Positions 26,470 through 36,590 of a DNA stretch of 64,000 nucleotides are shown here, piece after piece. The notes under the pieces were generated by a model. It saw only the letters and a program-made list of their open reading frames with translations. It did no database searches and was not told the DNA's origin. Position numbers and translations under genes: made by a program. Numbering within the stretch: position 1 is the stretch's first letter; each line of letters starts with the position of its first letter. The stretch is from Sphaerulina vaccinii (lineage: Eukaryota > Ascomycota > Dothideomycetes > Mycosphaerellales > Mycosphaerellaceae), in NCBI GenBank assembly GCA_022570795.1, contig JAKUDP010000023.1, positions 372,001-436,000 on the forward strand, in the 5' to 3' direction.

Positions 26470-26918
26470 GGTCGCGTCTCAGTCTGGTACCTCACGTTAA
26501 GTCGACTGGGTTGTCACGAATTCATTCATTCATCTCAAGCTTCTGTCTGTTCTGCCGTATACTTCATAGACTCCACATCTGCGCATCGTAATGGTAGGAG
26601 CTCAACTTGTCCTCAAACACACTCAAAGTGAAAAGTCCCGACTCCACAAGGCGTGTGCTGCCCTTCATGCCACTCCATATGCAACGCCATTGCGGGTATC
26701 CTTTCGTGCTGCTCAAACGCTACAATCCAACTAAACGCCCATCAAATGCCGTTCGTACCATACAGTTCTTGGAAACGAGCATCATGCAGCGCCAGCGCCC
26801 TTTTATGCATGCAAACTCATGCAGTGCGCCTGTGACGCGCGATAGACATGCTCGCATCTCGTGCTTCGTGTGTCTTTCAGCTAGAATTTGCAACTCCTGC
26901 GTGTCCGGGTGTCCTGTA

Positions 26919-27821
26919 CTATTTGGCTCCTCTTGTACGAAGTGGTAGCCGCAACTTGAACTGCTCACTCAAGCCACTCTGTCCAAAGCCTTTCCGCGCA
27001 GCCTGTTGTAGCAAGAACATCCTCCTTGCCATGATCTTCTCGTCCAGATACAGCTCGAAGTCCAGTAGAAAGCACATGGCAATTTCCAAGTTCATCATCT
27101 GCGTGTTGCTGATTCCGCCCATCTTCGCGACTCTTTCTTGCGACCATTTGTTGTCTTCCAAGCTCTTTGCAGACACTCTGATGGCGGCAAGAGCTAACCT
27201 GTGTATGGTGCGAGTCGTAGCAGGCACAATCAAGTCTGAGACGCATAGCTGGTGAATGTATGCTACTGCTCCCAGGTAGACTCCCGGGCTGTGCGGACAG
27301 TACTGGTGGAAGCGCTTGAGGTACTGGCCAATGGTGAAGGGCGGAGCAGTCTTCGAGAAGAATCGTCTAGCTATGGCTTGGTGCTGGATCGAGATGTCTT
27401 CCACTCCAGCGCCCACGACGACTGTGATGGGCTCGTGGGGATGTGCTTCAGGACTGCCGATCTCGAGCTTGGGAATGTCCTGGGAAGATGAGGTTCGTGG
27501 TATCGTGCTGCTCGCTTTTCGTTGGTGTCGTGGTCGGCCGAAGGGACCTGGCGTTGAAGGTCGTGAGACCGGCGGAGTGGGAGGGACATCGCCAGTGGTG
27601 TCGGAGAGTGCGTCGAGGGCGTCAATTAGCATTTGCAGAGCCGCTATGGCCGAAATGCTGTTGATGTCCCATGACTCGCTGTCGAGGTATAGCGCCTTAT
27701 CCGACTTGGGTGAAGCTGTCGGGTTGATCGGCGCTGCTGCTGCTTCATCGTGCACATTGGGATCTGGTGGTGGTGGAGGCGACCCTACAGAACCAGATTC
27801 GACGATAGTTCCATTTTCCAT
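26919..27821 (-). CDS. Pho80/Pcl-type cyclin
   Basis: 300 residues, no intron needed. The first ~135 residues are low-complexity and Pro/Ser/Thr-rich, including PPTPPVSRPSTPGPF. Residues ~145-275 form a cyclin box of the PHO80 kind: QYLKRFHQYCPHSPGVYLGA, then the helix with TIHRLALAAIRVSAKSLED, then the Trp-Ser-x-Glu-Arg-Val-Ala-Lys-x-Gly segment before ISNTQMMNLEIAMCFLLDFEL. Such proteins partner a Pho85-type cyclin-dependent kinase in phosphate, glycogen or cell-cycle control. Which Pcl subgroup cannot be told here. The long N-terminal extension is common in filamentous fungi. Confidence 0.88.
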   Translation of the reverse strand: MENGTIVESGSVGSPPPPPDPNVHDEAAAAPINPTASPKSDKALYLDSESWDINSISAIAALQMLIDALDALSDTTGDVPPTPPVSRPSTPGPFGRPRHQRKASSTIPRTSSSQDIPKLEIGSPEAHPHEPITVVVGAGVEDISIQHQAIARRFFSKTAPPFTIGQYLKRFHQYCPHSPGVYLGAVAYIHQLCVSDLIVPATTRTIHRLALAAIRVSAKSLEDNKWSQERVAKMGGISNTQMMNLEIAMCFLLDFELYLDEKIMARRMFLLQQAARKGFGQSGLSEQFKLRLPLRTRGAK

Positions 27822-28799
27822 ACCGGAAGTGTTGTGAAGAGGAAAGTAGCCAGGTTGAAGAGGCGAGCTGGGAAGAGGCTGTTAGGTGGAGTCTCGCTTC
27901 ACCAAGTGGGCGGTCATGAGAGCAGCAGAGATAGTGCTCTGCTATATCCGATACCGCGGTCGAGGCTAGTTGACGCAGTGAAGAAGGCGATAGCTCGAAA
28001 GGCGTTGGTAGACCAAAGCTGCAGTTGCCGTCGTAGATGTGTGCGCAGCGCCACACGAGCGGATAGAGGCCTGATCATATGCGATTAAAGTCGAGACGAG
28101 CTCTGCTGCTACTGTCGCATGGTACAAGTACAAATCCAGACCAGAAGTGGTCCAGATCCATGACCTGCAGGCGGACAATCGTTCTTCCCTCCGTTCGCAC
28201 CAATCACATAACGTCACTAGAATGGAGACTCTCGGCATTTCTTTCAGATCAACCACACTTCTCTTCCCTCCGACCTTTGCCTATATGGCCCCTCGCTCGT
28301 ATACGACATCTGTCTCACAGACCTACTAGCAATGGACCAAGCGACCACGTCCACTTACTGACCACCATCTTAACGCTGAAGGCAACAGAAGGCCGCCCCA
28401 AGCAACTGTTTCGAGCTACATGCATGAAGATACGTACAATCCTTCATGCACGACACAGCAACACAGATCGTACGTTCTGATGCGGGGAAGGGTTCGGGAC
28501 TGGCCTTATGCAGGTCATCTGCAGGCGCTAACATGTTATACGGTAGCTTTGGCTTTATGACCTCTCCGAAGAGCTCTCTCATCACAGCTGCGTGTGCCTT
28601 ACATCACTACAGAGTACACGTACGACACGATCATGCAGTCACGCGAGAACGCGTGGGAAGCCGTACTTCCAAGCTGTCGATGAGGCTCTGGTGATGATTA
28701 CGTGTAAGCCGACATCATATCAGGCTGAAGCTGTCTATGCTCCTGTGTTGATTCGGTGCGGCAGTTGAGTATATGGTATATGCTCGCCCTAGCAGCACT
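27822..28799. other. intergenic, ~980 bp
   Basis: Presumed promoter of the cyclin gene and 3' flank of the next minus-strand gene. No supported gene or RNA. Confidence 0.5.
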
Positions 28800-29579
28800 C
28801 TAACAGATGTACGGCAACAGCTTGTAGGGTACCTTGGCCCGAACCTCCTCCCATTGCTGACCATACTACAAGCACCATCATGTCAGCCTTATGCAACGCC
28901 TGTGAGAGACCACGAGGTGATCGGATCCAGACCAAAGTCGACAAGACCTGTCTTGTAGGAAATGAAGGATCGTGGTAACTTACCATTTTCTGACAGTACG
29001 CATCCATACTAGGTATGGCTCTATTGATAAAGTCTCCAGCGAGCCACACTGCCATGAATCCTGCCACACATTAGCAATACTCACAACGAAGCAACAGGAA
29101 CACCGACCTGCCCAACCCCACCCACCACATATCAACGCATAGCCTGTTCTCCAAAGGGTGTACCCTCCATAATTAATGTTCGTCGCCAAACTCCACAGAC
29201 CACCAGAATACGGCCTTCCCTCATTCTTCGGATCTGCTTTGAAGTGCTTTCTCTGGACTTCAGAGTACCATTCCGTCAAGATGCCGAGAGTGTACAGAAG
29301 GATCCCGACTCTCATGGCCCATGGTGAAGTGCTAAGAAACGGAACCAGACCATCATGGTCCGAGACGGTCTGCTGTGATGTAAAAGTCCAGAGTGCCAGC
29401 AGCGTGTTGAGACTAATCAGCACAGTGTTGTAGATAGCGACAATTGCAGCAAAGGATGCTGGGAACTTTTGTTCGCCTATGAAGGCTTTCCAGTAGATTT
29501 GCTTTACACTGCTGCCGATTGCCAGGCTTAGGATGAGAGCGTGATATGGAGGTAGTCCACTGTTTGAAGCGCCAAGCAT
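28800..29579 (-). pseudogene. DUF1295/steroid-reductase-like membrane protein, lacking its first exon
   Basis: Three exons: 29579-29108, 29060-28984 and 28865-28800, with introns 29107-29061 (47 nt, GCTAAT branch) and 28983-28866 (118 nt, CTGAC branch). The spliced frame gives 204 residues with several membrane segments. The C-terminal pattern is that of this family: GGLWSLATNINYGGYTLWRTGY, then DFINRAIPSMDAYC, then YGQQWEEVRAKVPYKLLP. Family members have ~50 more N-terminal residues. Those residues are found on the opposite strand, 180 bp away (29762-29940), so the first exon seems to have been inverted. The ATG at 29579 is then accidental. Spliced exons are otherwise intact; a shortened protein could still be made. 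Confidence 0.7.
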
Positions 29580-29761
29580 TGGCTCGTCTCGAACTCTCTA
29601 CCTCTTCATGAAACTATATAGAACGCAACATGCAGTATCCACTGAGTGACCGGGGTCGAGTAGACAAGACTCAAGGATTACCATCCTACCGATAGCATTC
29701 CAGACAGCTCTAGCCCTTCTGTAACCTCTTCCACAGCGCTTCTTCCTCACATTTGATCAAC

Positions 29762-29940
29762 ATGTCATCTAAGCAGAAGACAAGCAAAGCCTACGATCCC
29801 GGCGCCTGGTTCTGGTCAACACGCAAGAAAGAGCTCTCGCCACTGGGTGCCTCAATCTGGTATCTTCTTCGAAGTCTCGATATACCATTCCAATATTGGC
29901 TACTTAGCACCGGAGCTGGTCTGAGGCTTCTCCATAAGCT
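29762..29940 (+). pseudogene. inverted first exon of the adjacent membrane-protein gene
   Basis: An open frame starts MSSKQKTSKAYDPGAWFWS and continues with ELSPLGASIWYLLRSLDIPF and QYWLLSTGAGLRLLHKL. This is what I would expect at the N-terminus of the DUF1295-like protein whose remainder lies on the minus strand from 29579. The frame then runs into unrelated Ser-rich sequence. Both candidate breakpoints (29580/29581 and 29940/29941) carry GCT (or AGC), so the original joint would have read CATAAGCTTGGCGC, giving HKLGASNSG. Confidence 0.6.
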
Positions 29941-30185
29941 CTCAATCTCTGCTCAAACCTCCTCTCCTCTTCTTGATCCTCTTCACTCTGACTCTGATCG
30001 ACATGCAACGCAGGCTGCACTGCGGCCATGTCAAAGAAGTCTAGATGGCAAGACTTGAGCAGCGTGATAATGGAGTCTCTGCCCTTCTTCCACCATGTTT
30101 CGAGAGTGGCTTTGTGATCATGTCGTGAAACCTCACCGAGGCTGAGCTCTTTGTATGGCCTATGCACTCGAGCTGGAGAAGACAA
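29904..30185 (-). CDS. possible small hypothetical ORF
   Basis: 93 codons, charged, with an acidic/basic stretch (SEEDQEEERRFEQRLR). It crosses the proposed inversion breakpoint at 29940, so its last residues would be new sequence. No domain recognised; may be a remnant or chance frame. Confidence 0.2.
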   Translation of the reverse strand: MSSPARVHRPYKELSLGEVSRHDHKATLETWWKKGRDSIITLLKSCHLDFFDMAAVQPALHVDQSQSEEDQEEERRFEQRLRAYGEASDQLRC

Positions 30186-30232
30186 GCAGCCTACGAAACG
30201 GTTGCCATGTTCATACGCTGATTGCAGACACC

Positions 30233-31204
30233 ATGCGTCTACTTAACATTCACAGTCTAGCTTTTCGAATCTTTCCAAGCGACGATAAACCACGATACGC
30301 TGTTGCCTCGCATCGCTGGGTCGGAGAGGAGGTTACCTATCAACAGTTCTCAGAGCGAAAGAGCCATGCGAGTGGTGGAAGTTATTCGGATCTTGGATAT
30401 GCGGACTACATCATACGCAGAGGTAATGCGAACACAAGAGATGGTGCTGGCTACAATAAGATCCTAGCATTCTGCGAGTTCATGCGAGAGTGGAAGGATG
30501 GTTCGGATGTAGAGTGGCTTTGGAATGATACCTGCTGTATCAACAAGGGGAGTTCGACTGAGCTTAGCGAGGCTGTGAACTCCATGTTTCGATGGTATGC
30601 AGAGGCATGAGTCTGCCTTGCATACCTGCACGATGTGTCTCCCCGTAGCCACCCACTAGGTCCCGCGGAACTTGCAGCTAGTGAGTGGTTCAAGCGTGGC
30701 TGGACGTTGCAGGAGCTGCTTGCACCGCCTACTGTAGTCTTCCTCGACCGATACTGGACAATATTCGGCTACAAGGCCCCGATAGTGCCAGAAGATCTAG
30801 CCATTTCGGACGACCAAGCAGCAGGATTACAGCTCGACACGTTTCTTACTGATCAGATCGCCGCGATTACCTCCATTGACAAGGATGTCTTGAGTGATTA
30901 CAGCAAATCAAAGGTGACCTCCATTGCGCAAGCAAAGGCCTGGATGGGAAACAGGAGATGCACTCGCGTCGAAGATGAAGCCTATTGTCTGCTGGGTATA
31001 TGCGACGTATACATGCCTCTCATATATGGAGAGCAGTACGAGGCGCTTGAGCGCCTCGAGGAAGAGTTCAACAAGAAGATGAGGAGGAAAGCAGCTCGGG
31101 ACTTGCAGAATGTACGAAGCCTTCGAACTCCAAAAACTTATCACCGGAGAACTCAGTCTACAGAGGACAAACCTACCAACTACTATCAGCCCCGTCAACT
31201 GTGA
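30233..31204 (+). pseudogene. HET-domain protein with internal stop
   Basis: Start MRLLNIHSLAFRIF at 30233 is the canonical HET beginning. It is followed by YAVASHRWVGEEVTY, GYNKILAFCEFM, WLWNDTCCINKGSSTELSEAVNSMF, then WTLQELLAPPTVVFLD and DEAYCLLGICDVYMPLIYGE. The frame is open throughout except for one TGA (30608-30610) inside RWYAEA*VCLAYL, where the family normally has Arg; a single C-to-T change of CGA explains it. HET proteins trigger heterokaryon incompatibility or allorecognition cell death. As it stands only the first ~125 residues could be made. A sequencing error cannot be excluded. Confidence 0.8.
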
Positions 31205-31581
31205 CCAGCTGTTCCTGCAAGACCTTTCGTTGCTCGGTTGCGACCGCACGAGTATCAAGATACAGGCACGGCTATGCAGGATCAGGATCATGGTCATGGA
31301 CATGGCGATGGATATGATGCCTCTCGTAATGTCAGCCTCTCTCTGACTCTTGACGGTATGAATGGTGCGAGTAGTTGTCGCGATGATGACTATGCTGGCC
31401 CGCTATGTACAAACCCTGAGCCTGAGAGCGCGCAACAAGCGATGGGGGACAAGGCTACGTGGAGAAACGCTCCAGGACACAACATGGACACAAGAATGCC
31501 GGATGGAACTTCGATGGGAGAACGGGTTCTTGCTCAAAAGCGTGTTGGTGAGCACTACGACTCAACCTCCCAATCACCAAC

Positions 31582-32201
31582 TTGGACGCAGAAGCTCGCT
31601 CACAGAGCCAAGGCATGGCATGCACAAAGATCCACCAAATAACTGCGATTTACAGACTTGCGGTCGCGAGAAAAGCAGAAACCAGGACATCATTGGAGGA
31701 ACAGCTCAATCTGCTGCTGGAGCTTGACCACCTCGGATATCGTTCCAGTATCCACATGGTCAGCTCAGCCGCGATCCTGCAGGCTTCGCGCATGTCAGCT
31801 CTCATCGAGCTTCACTATATACGGCTGCCCTCCGAACTAACAAGAGCATGGAAGCCCAGTGGTCACCTGCCAATATACGTATCGCATCCGCGCACATGGA
31901 CGAGTATTCATTCATAGACCTGGACATCGACCAGCCCCCACCCTCCATAAACAACGCAGGCTTGGCAACATGGCTCGCCAACACCACAAAAGCACTATGC
32001 GTAGAGCCTTATCATCTGACCTCCAAGTTCGTAGCGCCAGACTGCGTGTACGACAGCCACGATGGGCGCGAAGGTGCTGTTACACGAGAAAAAAAGCTTC
32101 AGCTATTTCGAATAGTGCATCAGCAATATCCAGAGTGGAGGATTATTGTCCATGATGCCAGCCCTGGAGTACTTTTCTGTACTTGGATGGAGGAAGCGTG
32201 A
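31582..32201 (+). CDS. hypothetical, fragmentary coding region
   Basis: Two overlapping frames look protein-like. 31582-31917 contains EEQLNLLLELDHLGYRSSIH. 31848-32201 contains EYSFIDLDIDQPPPSINNAG, KFVAPDCVYDSHDGREGAVT and WRIIVHDASPGVLF. They may be two exons of one gene, but no splice pair is compelling. The stretch from 31205 to 31581, between the HET remnant and this, shows only poorly biased frames. No family recognised. Confidence 0.35.
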
Positions 32202-32439
32202 TGGTCAGTGGTTGATTGTGAGGAGTACGGTATTTCGTGCGCCTCCTTCTGGATGAGAGAGTCGAGCATGTGAACGACGCGAGGAGTTCTTAACCTTTCG
32301 GGCCTGCTACTCTGCCGAGTAACGAAATAGCAAAAGAACTCTGAGGCGACTGTGTCCAACCGTGGACCTCTCGATGCATATTGAATGTCTATCCTATGTT
32401 ATATATGACCTCAAACTTGCAGTTCAACGTGTCCAATCG

Positions 32440-34623
32440 TCACCTCCCAAGTTCGATGAACTGCGTGGCGTCAAAATCGTCCCAGAAGTAACCCCCTCGT
32501 CGTTGGCTCGCCTCCTCCTCCGCAGCGCGTTCCGCAATCAGCAGCTCCTGCCACCGATAGAGCTTCTGAGCGGTCTCCTTCTTGGCCATGTTCACGATGG
32601 CATTCCCAAGCTTCTTAGGCATGATCCCTGGCAGCATAGCACAAGGAAAATTGAACTTCTCGTGAGCATGGAATTGACCTATTGGGCGCAATACATACAT
32701 CAGACCACGAGTCGTCTCACAAGTGGGACACTCCCTCTGGAAGTCATGGACAACCACACCTTTCGAAAAGTGTAGCATACCCAAGAGCTCTGGAGGGGTG
32801 ATTTGTACACCATTCTGCTCTAGCCATTGCGAAGTTACGTGCCTCATGGCATCTGGATTGTTGACAAACGCAAGGAGACTCATCAGCAATGACTGATAGT
32901 GCGGAGCATTCTTCATCTTGCCTTGACCTTGATCACATTGCGTCTGAGCGAGTCCGATCTTTTTCAAAGCCTCAACGAGAATATTTGGTTTCCAGCCAGC
33001 GTGGTGATCCCGGAGTGTCTGGGTGAGGAATTTCGAATCAATCTCTGGCGTATCAGCCTTATCTGGACTGCGCGTCTTGATATGCACAACGCCAATTTCA
33101 GCTTGCGCGATAAGAGCAGACTCGTAACGCATGCTCAGCGACTCGCTGTGCAGCTGAGTCAACGTCGATCGGTGGAGGTTTCTCGCGTGTGAAGAGAAGT
33201 GTCGCATGTATACGATAACTTTCGCCGCATATGTCTTGTAGGGACAGGCGCTGGCTTGTGCGTGCTGATGATCAGAGTATGTATCATACATGGCAACTCC
33301 GCTGCTGAGCCCTTCCATAGCACGAGCGGTTTGGACTCGCAAAGATGTGGTTGCTGCAGAAGTCCATGTTGGCGAGTCCGTAGAACGGCTAACATCGGCA
33401 CACTGAACGAGCCACTCAATATGCGGCTCCAGAAACCTACGGAAAAGGTGAAAGAAGTTCCGCAACTGCCTCATGTGCTGTTTGGCATTCTTTAGAAGGG
33501 TCGCAAAGCCTTCTGCTGTGCGGTTCGCTCTGTCGTTCACGTAGTCACTAAGTCCCTGTAGTGCCTGCCGCGAATACAAGAAATGTCGTGCTAGCACCTT
33601 CTGGAACTGCAGCCGATCGGAATGCGTCGTATAGATGAAGAAATTGCCATGCGTGTATCCACGGCCTAGCGCGGTATTGAATGCTTCGGCTTGTGTATCA
33701 CTCGCTTTCCGGCCAATGAACTTCTGTGGTATTGGAATCGAGGCAGCATGAGCGGTCATGTCGGGGTTGAGCTCTTTCGTCAAGATCTCCCACATATTGA
33801 CTCTCTGACCATAGCTATCCTTCTCGCCTTTCGCAAAACGTCTCTCAATTTCCCAGTGACATGTCCCGATGACATAGAGCCAAATCTGATCCGCTGCAGC
33901 TCCCCAGGTGCTTCTCGTTTCCGCCGCATGGACTGCCGAGAGGTAGCGGTAGTATGATCGTACATGCTCGTCAAAGGGTACCTTCTGCCCAAGCCTAGCG
34001 AAGATTTGGGAACAAGCGCCTTCGGTCGGAGTCACGTTGCTCTTTATGTCGATCTTGGTCAAAGTGATCTTGTGTTGAGGCTGAGTACTTGCGTACTCCT
34101 GCTCCGCCCTCGCCAGCGAATACTTTCCGTGCCGGAGCGCAGATTCCAGAACTTCTCCAATCGATGGATATAGAGAGTCATCTTGCACTGCGATAATGAT
34201 CGTAGGCTCTTTAACCTTCGGAAATCCACTGCCATCAGTCGGTAAGTCGAATGCAATAGGCGCTGCCATGATCGCGCATATCTCATCTTCTTTGCGTGGC
34301 AACACTTCACAGTGCTGGCTCAGAGTAGCTTGGAACGAACCTGGTTGTATAGCAGGCTTAACGCTCGCAGTTGAACTGTCTTGTCGCGGCAAGGCTGTGT
34401 CGAGAGCAGTTAAAACTCTCATGCAGGTGCTGAAATCTTTGGTGTCGGTGTCTTCCAGGAACTGGCCTTCCATCTTCTCAGGCACAGTAGTATCACTAGC
34501 CTTGCCCTTCCTACATGGTGGATGTAACCATTTGCTACTGTTCGCTTTCACAGCTTTCAACTTTTTGTATATCGACGTATCGTGAAGCCGCGTATTCAAC
34601 GCTCGTATGCTTGAGGAGCCCAT
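32440..34623 (-). CDS. hypothetical protein, 727 residues
   Basis: One uninterrupted frame. I do not recognise a domain. The N-terminal ~110 residues are basic and Ser/Thr-rich. The middle is a globular, largely helical region, with a motif-like stretch around RSYYRYLSAVHAAETRSTW and CHWEIERRFAKGE. There is a Cys pair near the C-terminus (ECPTCETTRG) that could bind a metal, and the tail is rich in Glu, Ala and Arg (ERAAEEEASQRRGGYFWDD). No signal peptide or membrane segment is evident. Length and lack of stops argue strongly for a real gene. I considered a deaminase fold because of HCEVLPRKEDEIC but the zinc-binding PCxxC partner is not convincing. Confidence 0.75.
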   Translation of the reverse strand: MGSSSIRALNTRLHDTSIYKKLKAVKANSSKWLHPPCRKGKASDTTVPEKMEGQFLEDTDTKDFSTCMRVLTALDTALPRQDSSTASVKPAIQPGSFQATLSQHCEVLPRKEDEICAIMAAPIAFDLPTDGSGFPKVKEPTIIIAVQDDSLYPSIGEVLESALRHGKYSLARAEQEYASTQPQHKITLTKIDIKSNVTPTEGACSQIFARLGQKVPFDEHVRSYYRYLSAVHAAETRSTWGAAADQIWLYVIGTCHWEIERRFAKGEKDSYGQRVNMWEILTKELNPDMTAHAASIPIPQKFIGRKASDTQAEAFNTALGRGYTHGNFFIYTTHSDRLQFQKVLARHFLYSRQALQGLSDYVNDRANRTAEGFATLLKNAKQHMRQLRNFFHLFRRFLEPHIEWLVQCADVSRSTDSPTWTSAATTSLRVQTARAMEGLSSGVAMYDTYSDHQHAQASACPYKTYAAKVIVYMRHFSSHARNLHRSTLTQLHSESLSMRYESALIAQAEIGVVHIKTRSPDKADTPEIDSKFLTQTLRDHHAGWKPNILVEALKKIGLAQTQCDQGQGKMKNAPHYQSLLMSLLAFVNNPDAMRHVTSQWLEQNGVQITPPELLGMLHFSKGVVVHDFQRECPTCETTRGLMYVLRPIGQFHAHEKFNFPCAMLPGIMPKKLGNAIVNMAKKETAQKLYRWQELLIAERAAEEEASQRRGGYFWDDFDATQFIELGR

Positions 34624-35342
34624 GTTCCGTATCTTGTACTGGCAACGTGGCAGGCTTCAGGTCCAACAAAGGTCGTCAAGTGTCGTCAATCGTGAGGTAT
34701 GCTTCATATTCCATAGTTGGAGGGACGGTGGCGGGCTAGATGTACATCGTCCAGATATTTGTAAAGTGCCAGTGAGAATGAACCGCTCGTGACAGGTGAA
34801 GACAACCTGCGTCTGGAGTTCGAGTGGTGGTGGTTGTCGCCAAGTGACCACGCAGCATCAACGAGATAGTGGGTTGGTACCTGACCGAACCATGAACTTA
34901 GTCACATCTCCACCAAGTCCCAGGACAGCAGAATCAGCACACATATACATGGCATCGGCTCTGATCCATCAGGGAAGTAGCTCCACCAACGGTGAACAAC
35001 CAAGATTGCAGCACGAAGGACTCTCCGTTGTGGTGAAAAAGGGTTGGCCGCCCAACGGATGGAGGCCGTCTCTTTCCTTTTGTCCAATTCGAGTCCCGGT
35101 TGATGCACACCTCTTTTTGCGTCTTCTCGACCTGGAAAGCATCTTACTTTTCGGTTGCAATCTCTCCTCAGGTCTCAGCTTGCTTTCAGCTTGCCCATGT
35201 CGATCTTTTGCCGTGGCCGACCTTTTGATGATGCGAGCTGAGTGCCGATGAAGAGATCATCCGTTGCGCCCTGTAGTCGCATCAAACTCTAGCTTCCGCT
35301 GCCGCATTGAGGTTCCATGTGCGTGGAGAAAGTGCGACTTCT
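34624..35342. other. intergenic, ~720 bp
   Basis: Upstream region of the 727-residue protein and flank of the RNA array. No supported feature. Confidence 0.5.
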
Positions 35343-35493
35343 CAACAGTCGTCCGTGGTACAGCGGAATAGCCTGTAAGTCGTCTTCGTTGCAGATGCTG
35401 GCAGATGTGCAGAACTCCGTCGCATACAAGATCCACAGGCCTTGTGTTTTGGGATAATTTCTGTCATCTCGCTGGCTGGCTACGATTGTTTTG
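35343..35493 (+). ncRNA. tRNA-like RNA unit 1
   Basis: 5' arm CAACAGTCGTCC, box A region GTGGTACAGCGGAAT, hairpin GTCTTC/GCAGAT with loop GTT, 3' arm ACGATTG followed by TTTT. CAGTCGT pairs with ACGATTG. Confidence 0.5.
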
Positions 35494-35631
35494 CTTCGGA
35501 CCTGGCCTCTCGAAACCCTCCGGCGATGCGTTTTCTTGTCCAGAGTACATCTCGCTCCTCTCAAGAACATCTCTTTTGAACAGAAGCTGTCCCGAACAAC
35601 ATTCATGCAGCACCGCGCAACCCACGCATTC

Positions 35632-35790
35632 CACAGCCGCCTCTCCTTCGTGGCGTCGTCGATAAGTCGTCAGCATAGCTGTCGCTGGACTTGCAGCTAG
35701 GACTTCGAATCGACCTAAGCCAACATGATTTGGCTGCAGAACACATAGTTCTTGAAGATGCTTGTGATGCATGGGGGGGCGGCTGTTTTG
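35632..35790 (+). ncRNA. tRNA-like RNA unit 2
   Basis: 5' arm CAGCCGCC pairs perfectly with 3' arm GGCGGCTG, a compensated version of the usual CAGTCG(T)CC/GGCGATTG. Box A-like GTGGCGTCGTCGAT, hairpin CAGC/GCTG with loop ATA, second hairpin AGCCAA/TTGGCT. TTTT follows the 3' arm. Confidence 0.55.
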
Positions 35791-35879
35791 ATCTTTTGCT
35801 CCGTAAGACATCAGCAACATCTTTTTCGAAGGAGGCCACTCCAATCAACATCCATATATGACCGTATCTCCAGTACTCT

Positions 35880-36018
35880 CAACACCCGCCCTTGCCTCCA
35901 TGGCTCACAGCATAGCTGCCGCTCAGCATGTACCCTAACACTGTGAAGTGGCCCAAGCCACTATGACTTGCGCCGACGATAACAGCGCTTATGAAGTCAA
36001 GGCGCAGGCGGTTGTTTG
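35880..36018 (+). ncRNA. tRNA-like RNA unit 3, internally shortened
   Basis: 5' arm ACCCGCC pairs with 3' arm GGCGGTTGT. The AAGTCG word is lost by a small deletion between box A and the hairpin (CAGCATAGCTG kept). Second hairpin GTGG/CCAC. Confidence 0.45.
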
Positions 36019-36107
36019 ATTCTTTTGCTCCCGGAATTGCCAGCACCATCCTTCCATAGACCCGTTTCTCATCAGCATTCATATGTCAGCTCATATTTGA
36101 GACTTTC

Positions 36108-36247
36108 AAGAGCCGTCCTCGCCTCCGTGGCGCAGTTGATAAGTCGCCGGTATAGCTGTCGCTCAACACTCGATTGAGACTCGCCTCAGGTTCCAAGTCA
36201 ACATGACTTGTACCAGAACCGACGTAGATCTCCAGGCGGTTGTTTTG
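36108..36247 (+). ncRNA. tRNA-like RNA unit 4
   Basis: 5' arm AGCCG(T)CC pairs with GGCGGTT. Box A GTGGCGCAGTTGAT is of the Arg/Met-tRNA kind. Hairpin around GGTATAGCTG, second hairpin AAGTCA/TGACTT with loop ACA. TTTTG follows. Confidence 0.55.
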
Positions 36248-36349
36248 TTTTGTCTTTTTGCCTCGCCACGCATCTCATCTTTGCCGCCTCGCTCCTGCCA
36301 TATGAGATACATATACAATCTCACCACCTGCCTCTCCATCAATCCACCA

Positions 36350-36480
36350 TCCATTGTGGTCTAGGGGTTAGGATAGTCGGCTCTCATTCAGTTCCTGACT
36401 GGCCAGGGTTCGGTAAGCTATTTAGCCCAGAAGGTATTCGAGTCCAGTGACTGACCTTCGTACAGAATCCCTGCAATGGA
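36350..36480 (+). tRNA. tRNA-Glu (CTC), split by an insert in the T-loop
   Basis: Acceptor 5' strand TCCATTG (36350-36356) pairs over 7 bp with CAATGGA (36474-36480). D-arm with box A TGGTCTAGGGGTTA. Anticodon stem GTCGG/CTGAC with CTC in the loop and about 7 extra bases after position 37, a small tRNA-type intron. T-stem CAGGG/CCCTG with loop TTCG+AAT is complete only if 36413-36465 is removed. That 53-nt insert begins GTAAGC, has CTGAC 11 nt before its end and finishes TACAG, so it looks like a spliceosomal intron. It cuts box B in two but carries its own box B-like TATTCGAGTCC. Either an odd functional gene or a disrupted one. Confidence 0.7.
36413..36465 (+). other. GT-AG intron-like insert inside the tRNA-Glu gene
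   Basis: 53 nt: GTAAGC donor, GACTGACC branch-like site, TACAG acceptor. The middle can fold by GAAGGT pairing with ACCTTC. Exact removal restores a canonical T-arm. Confidence 0.6.
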
Positions 36481-36590
36481 ATATAGCTTTCTCTTTTGCC
36501 ATTGATGCCATTTTTTGGCATACGCACTCTGTCTTCGCCGTTACCTCTCGAGGATGAGCCTCCATATAAGAGCTCCAACGGCAGTTCTCG

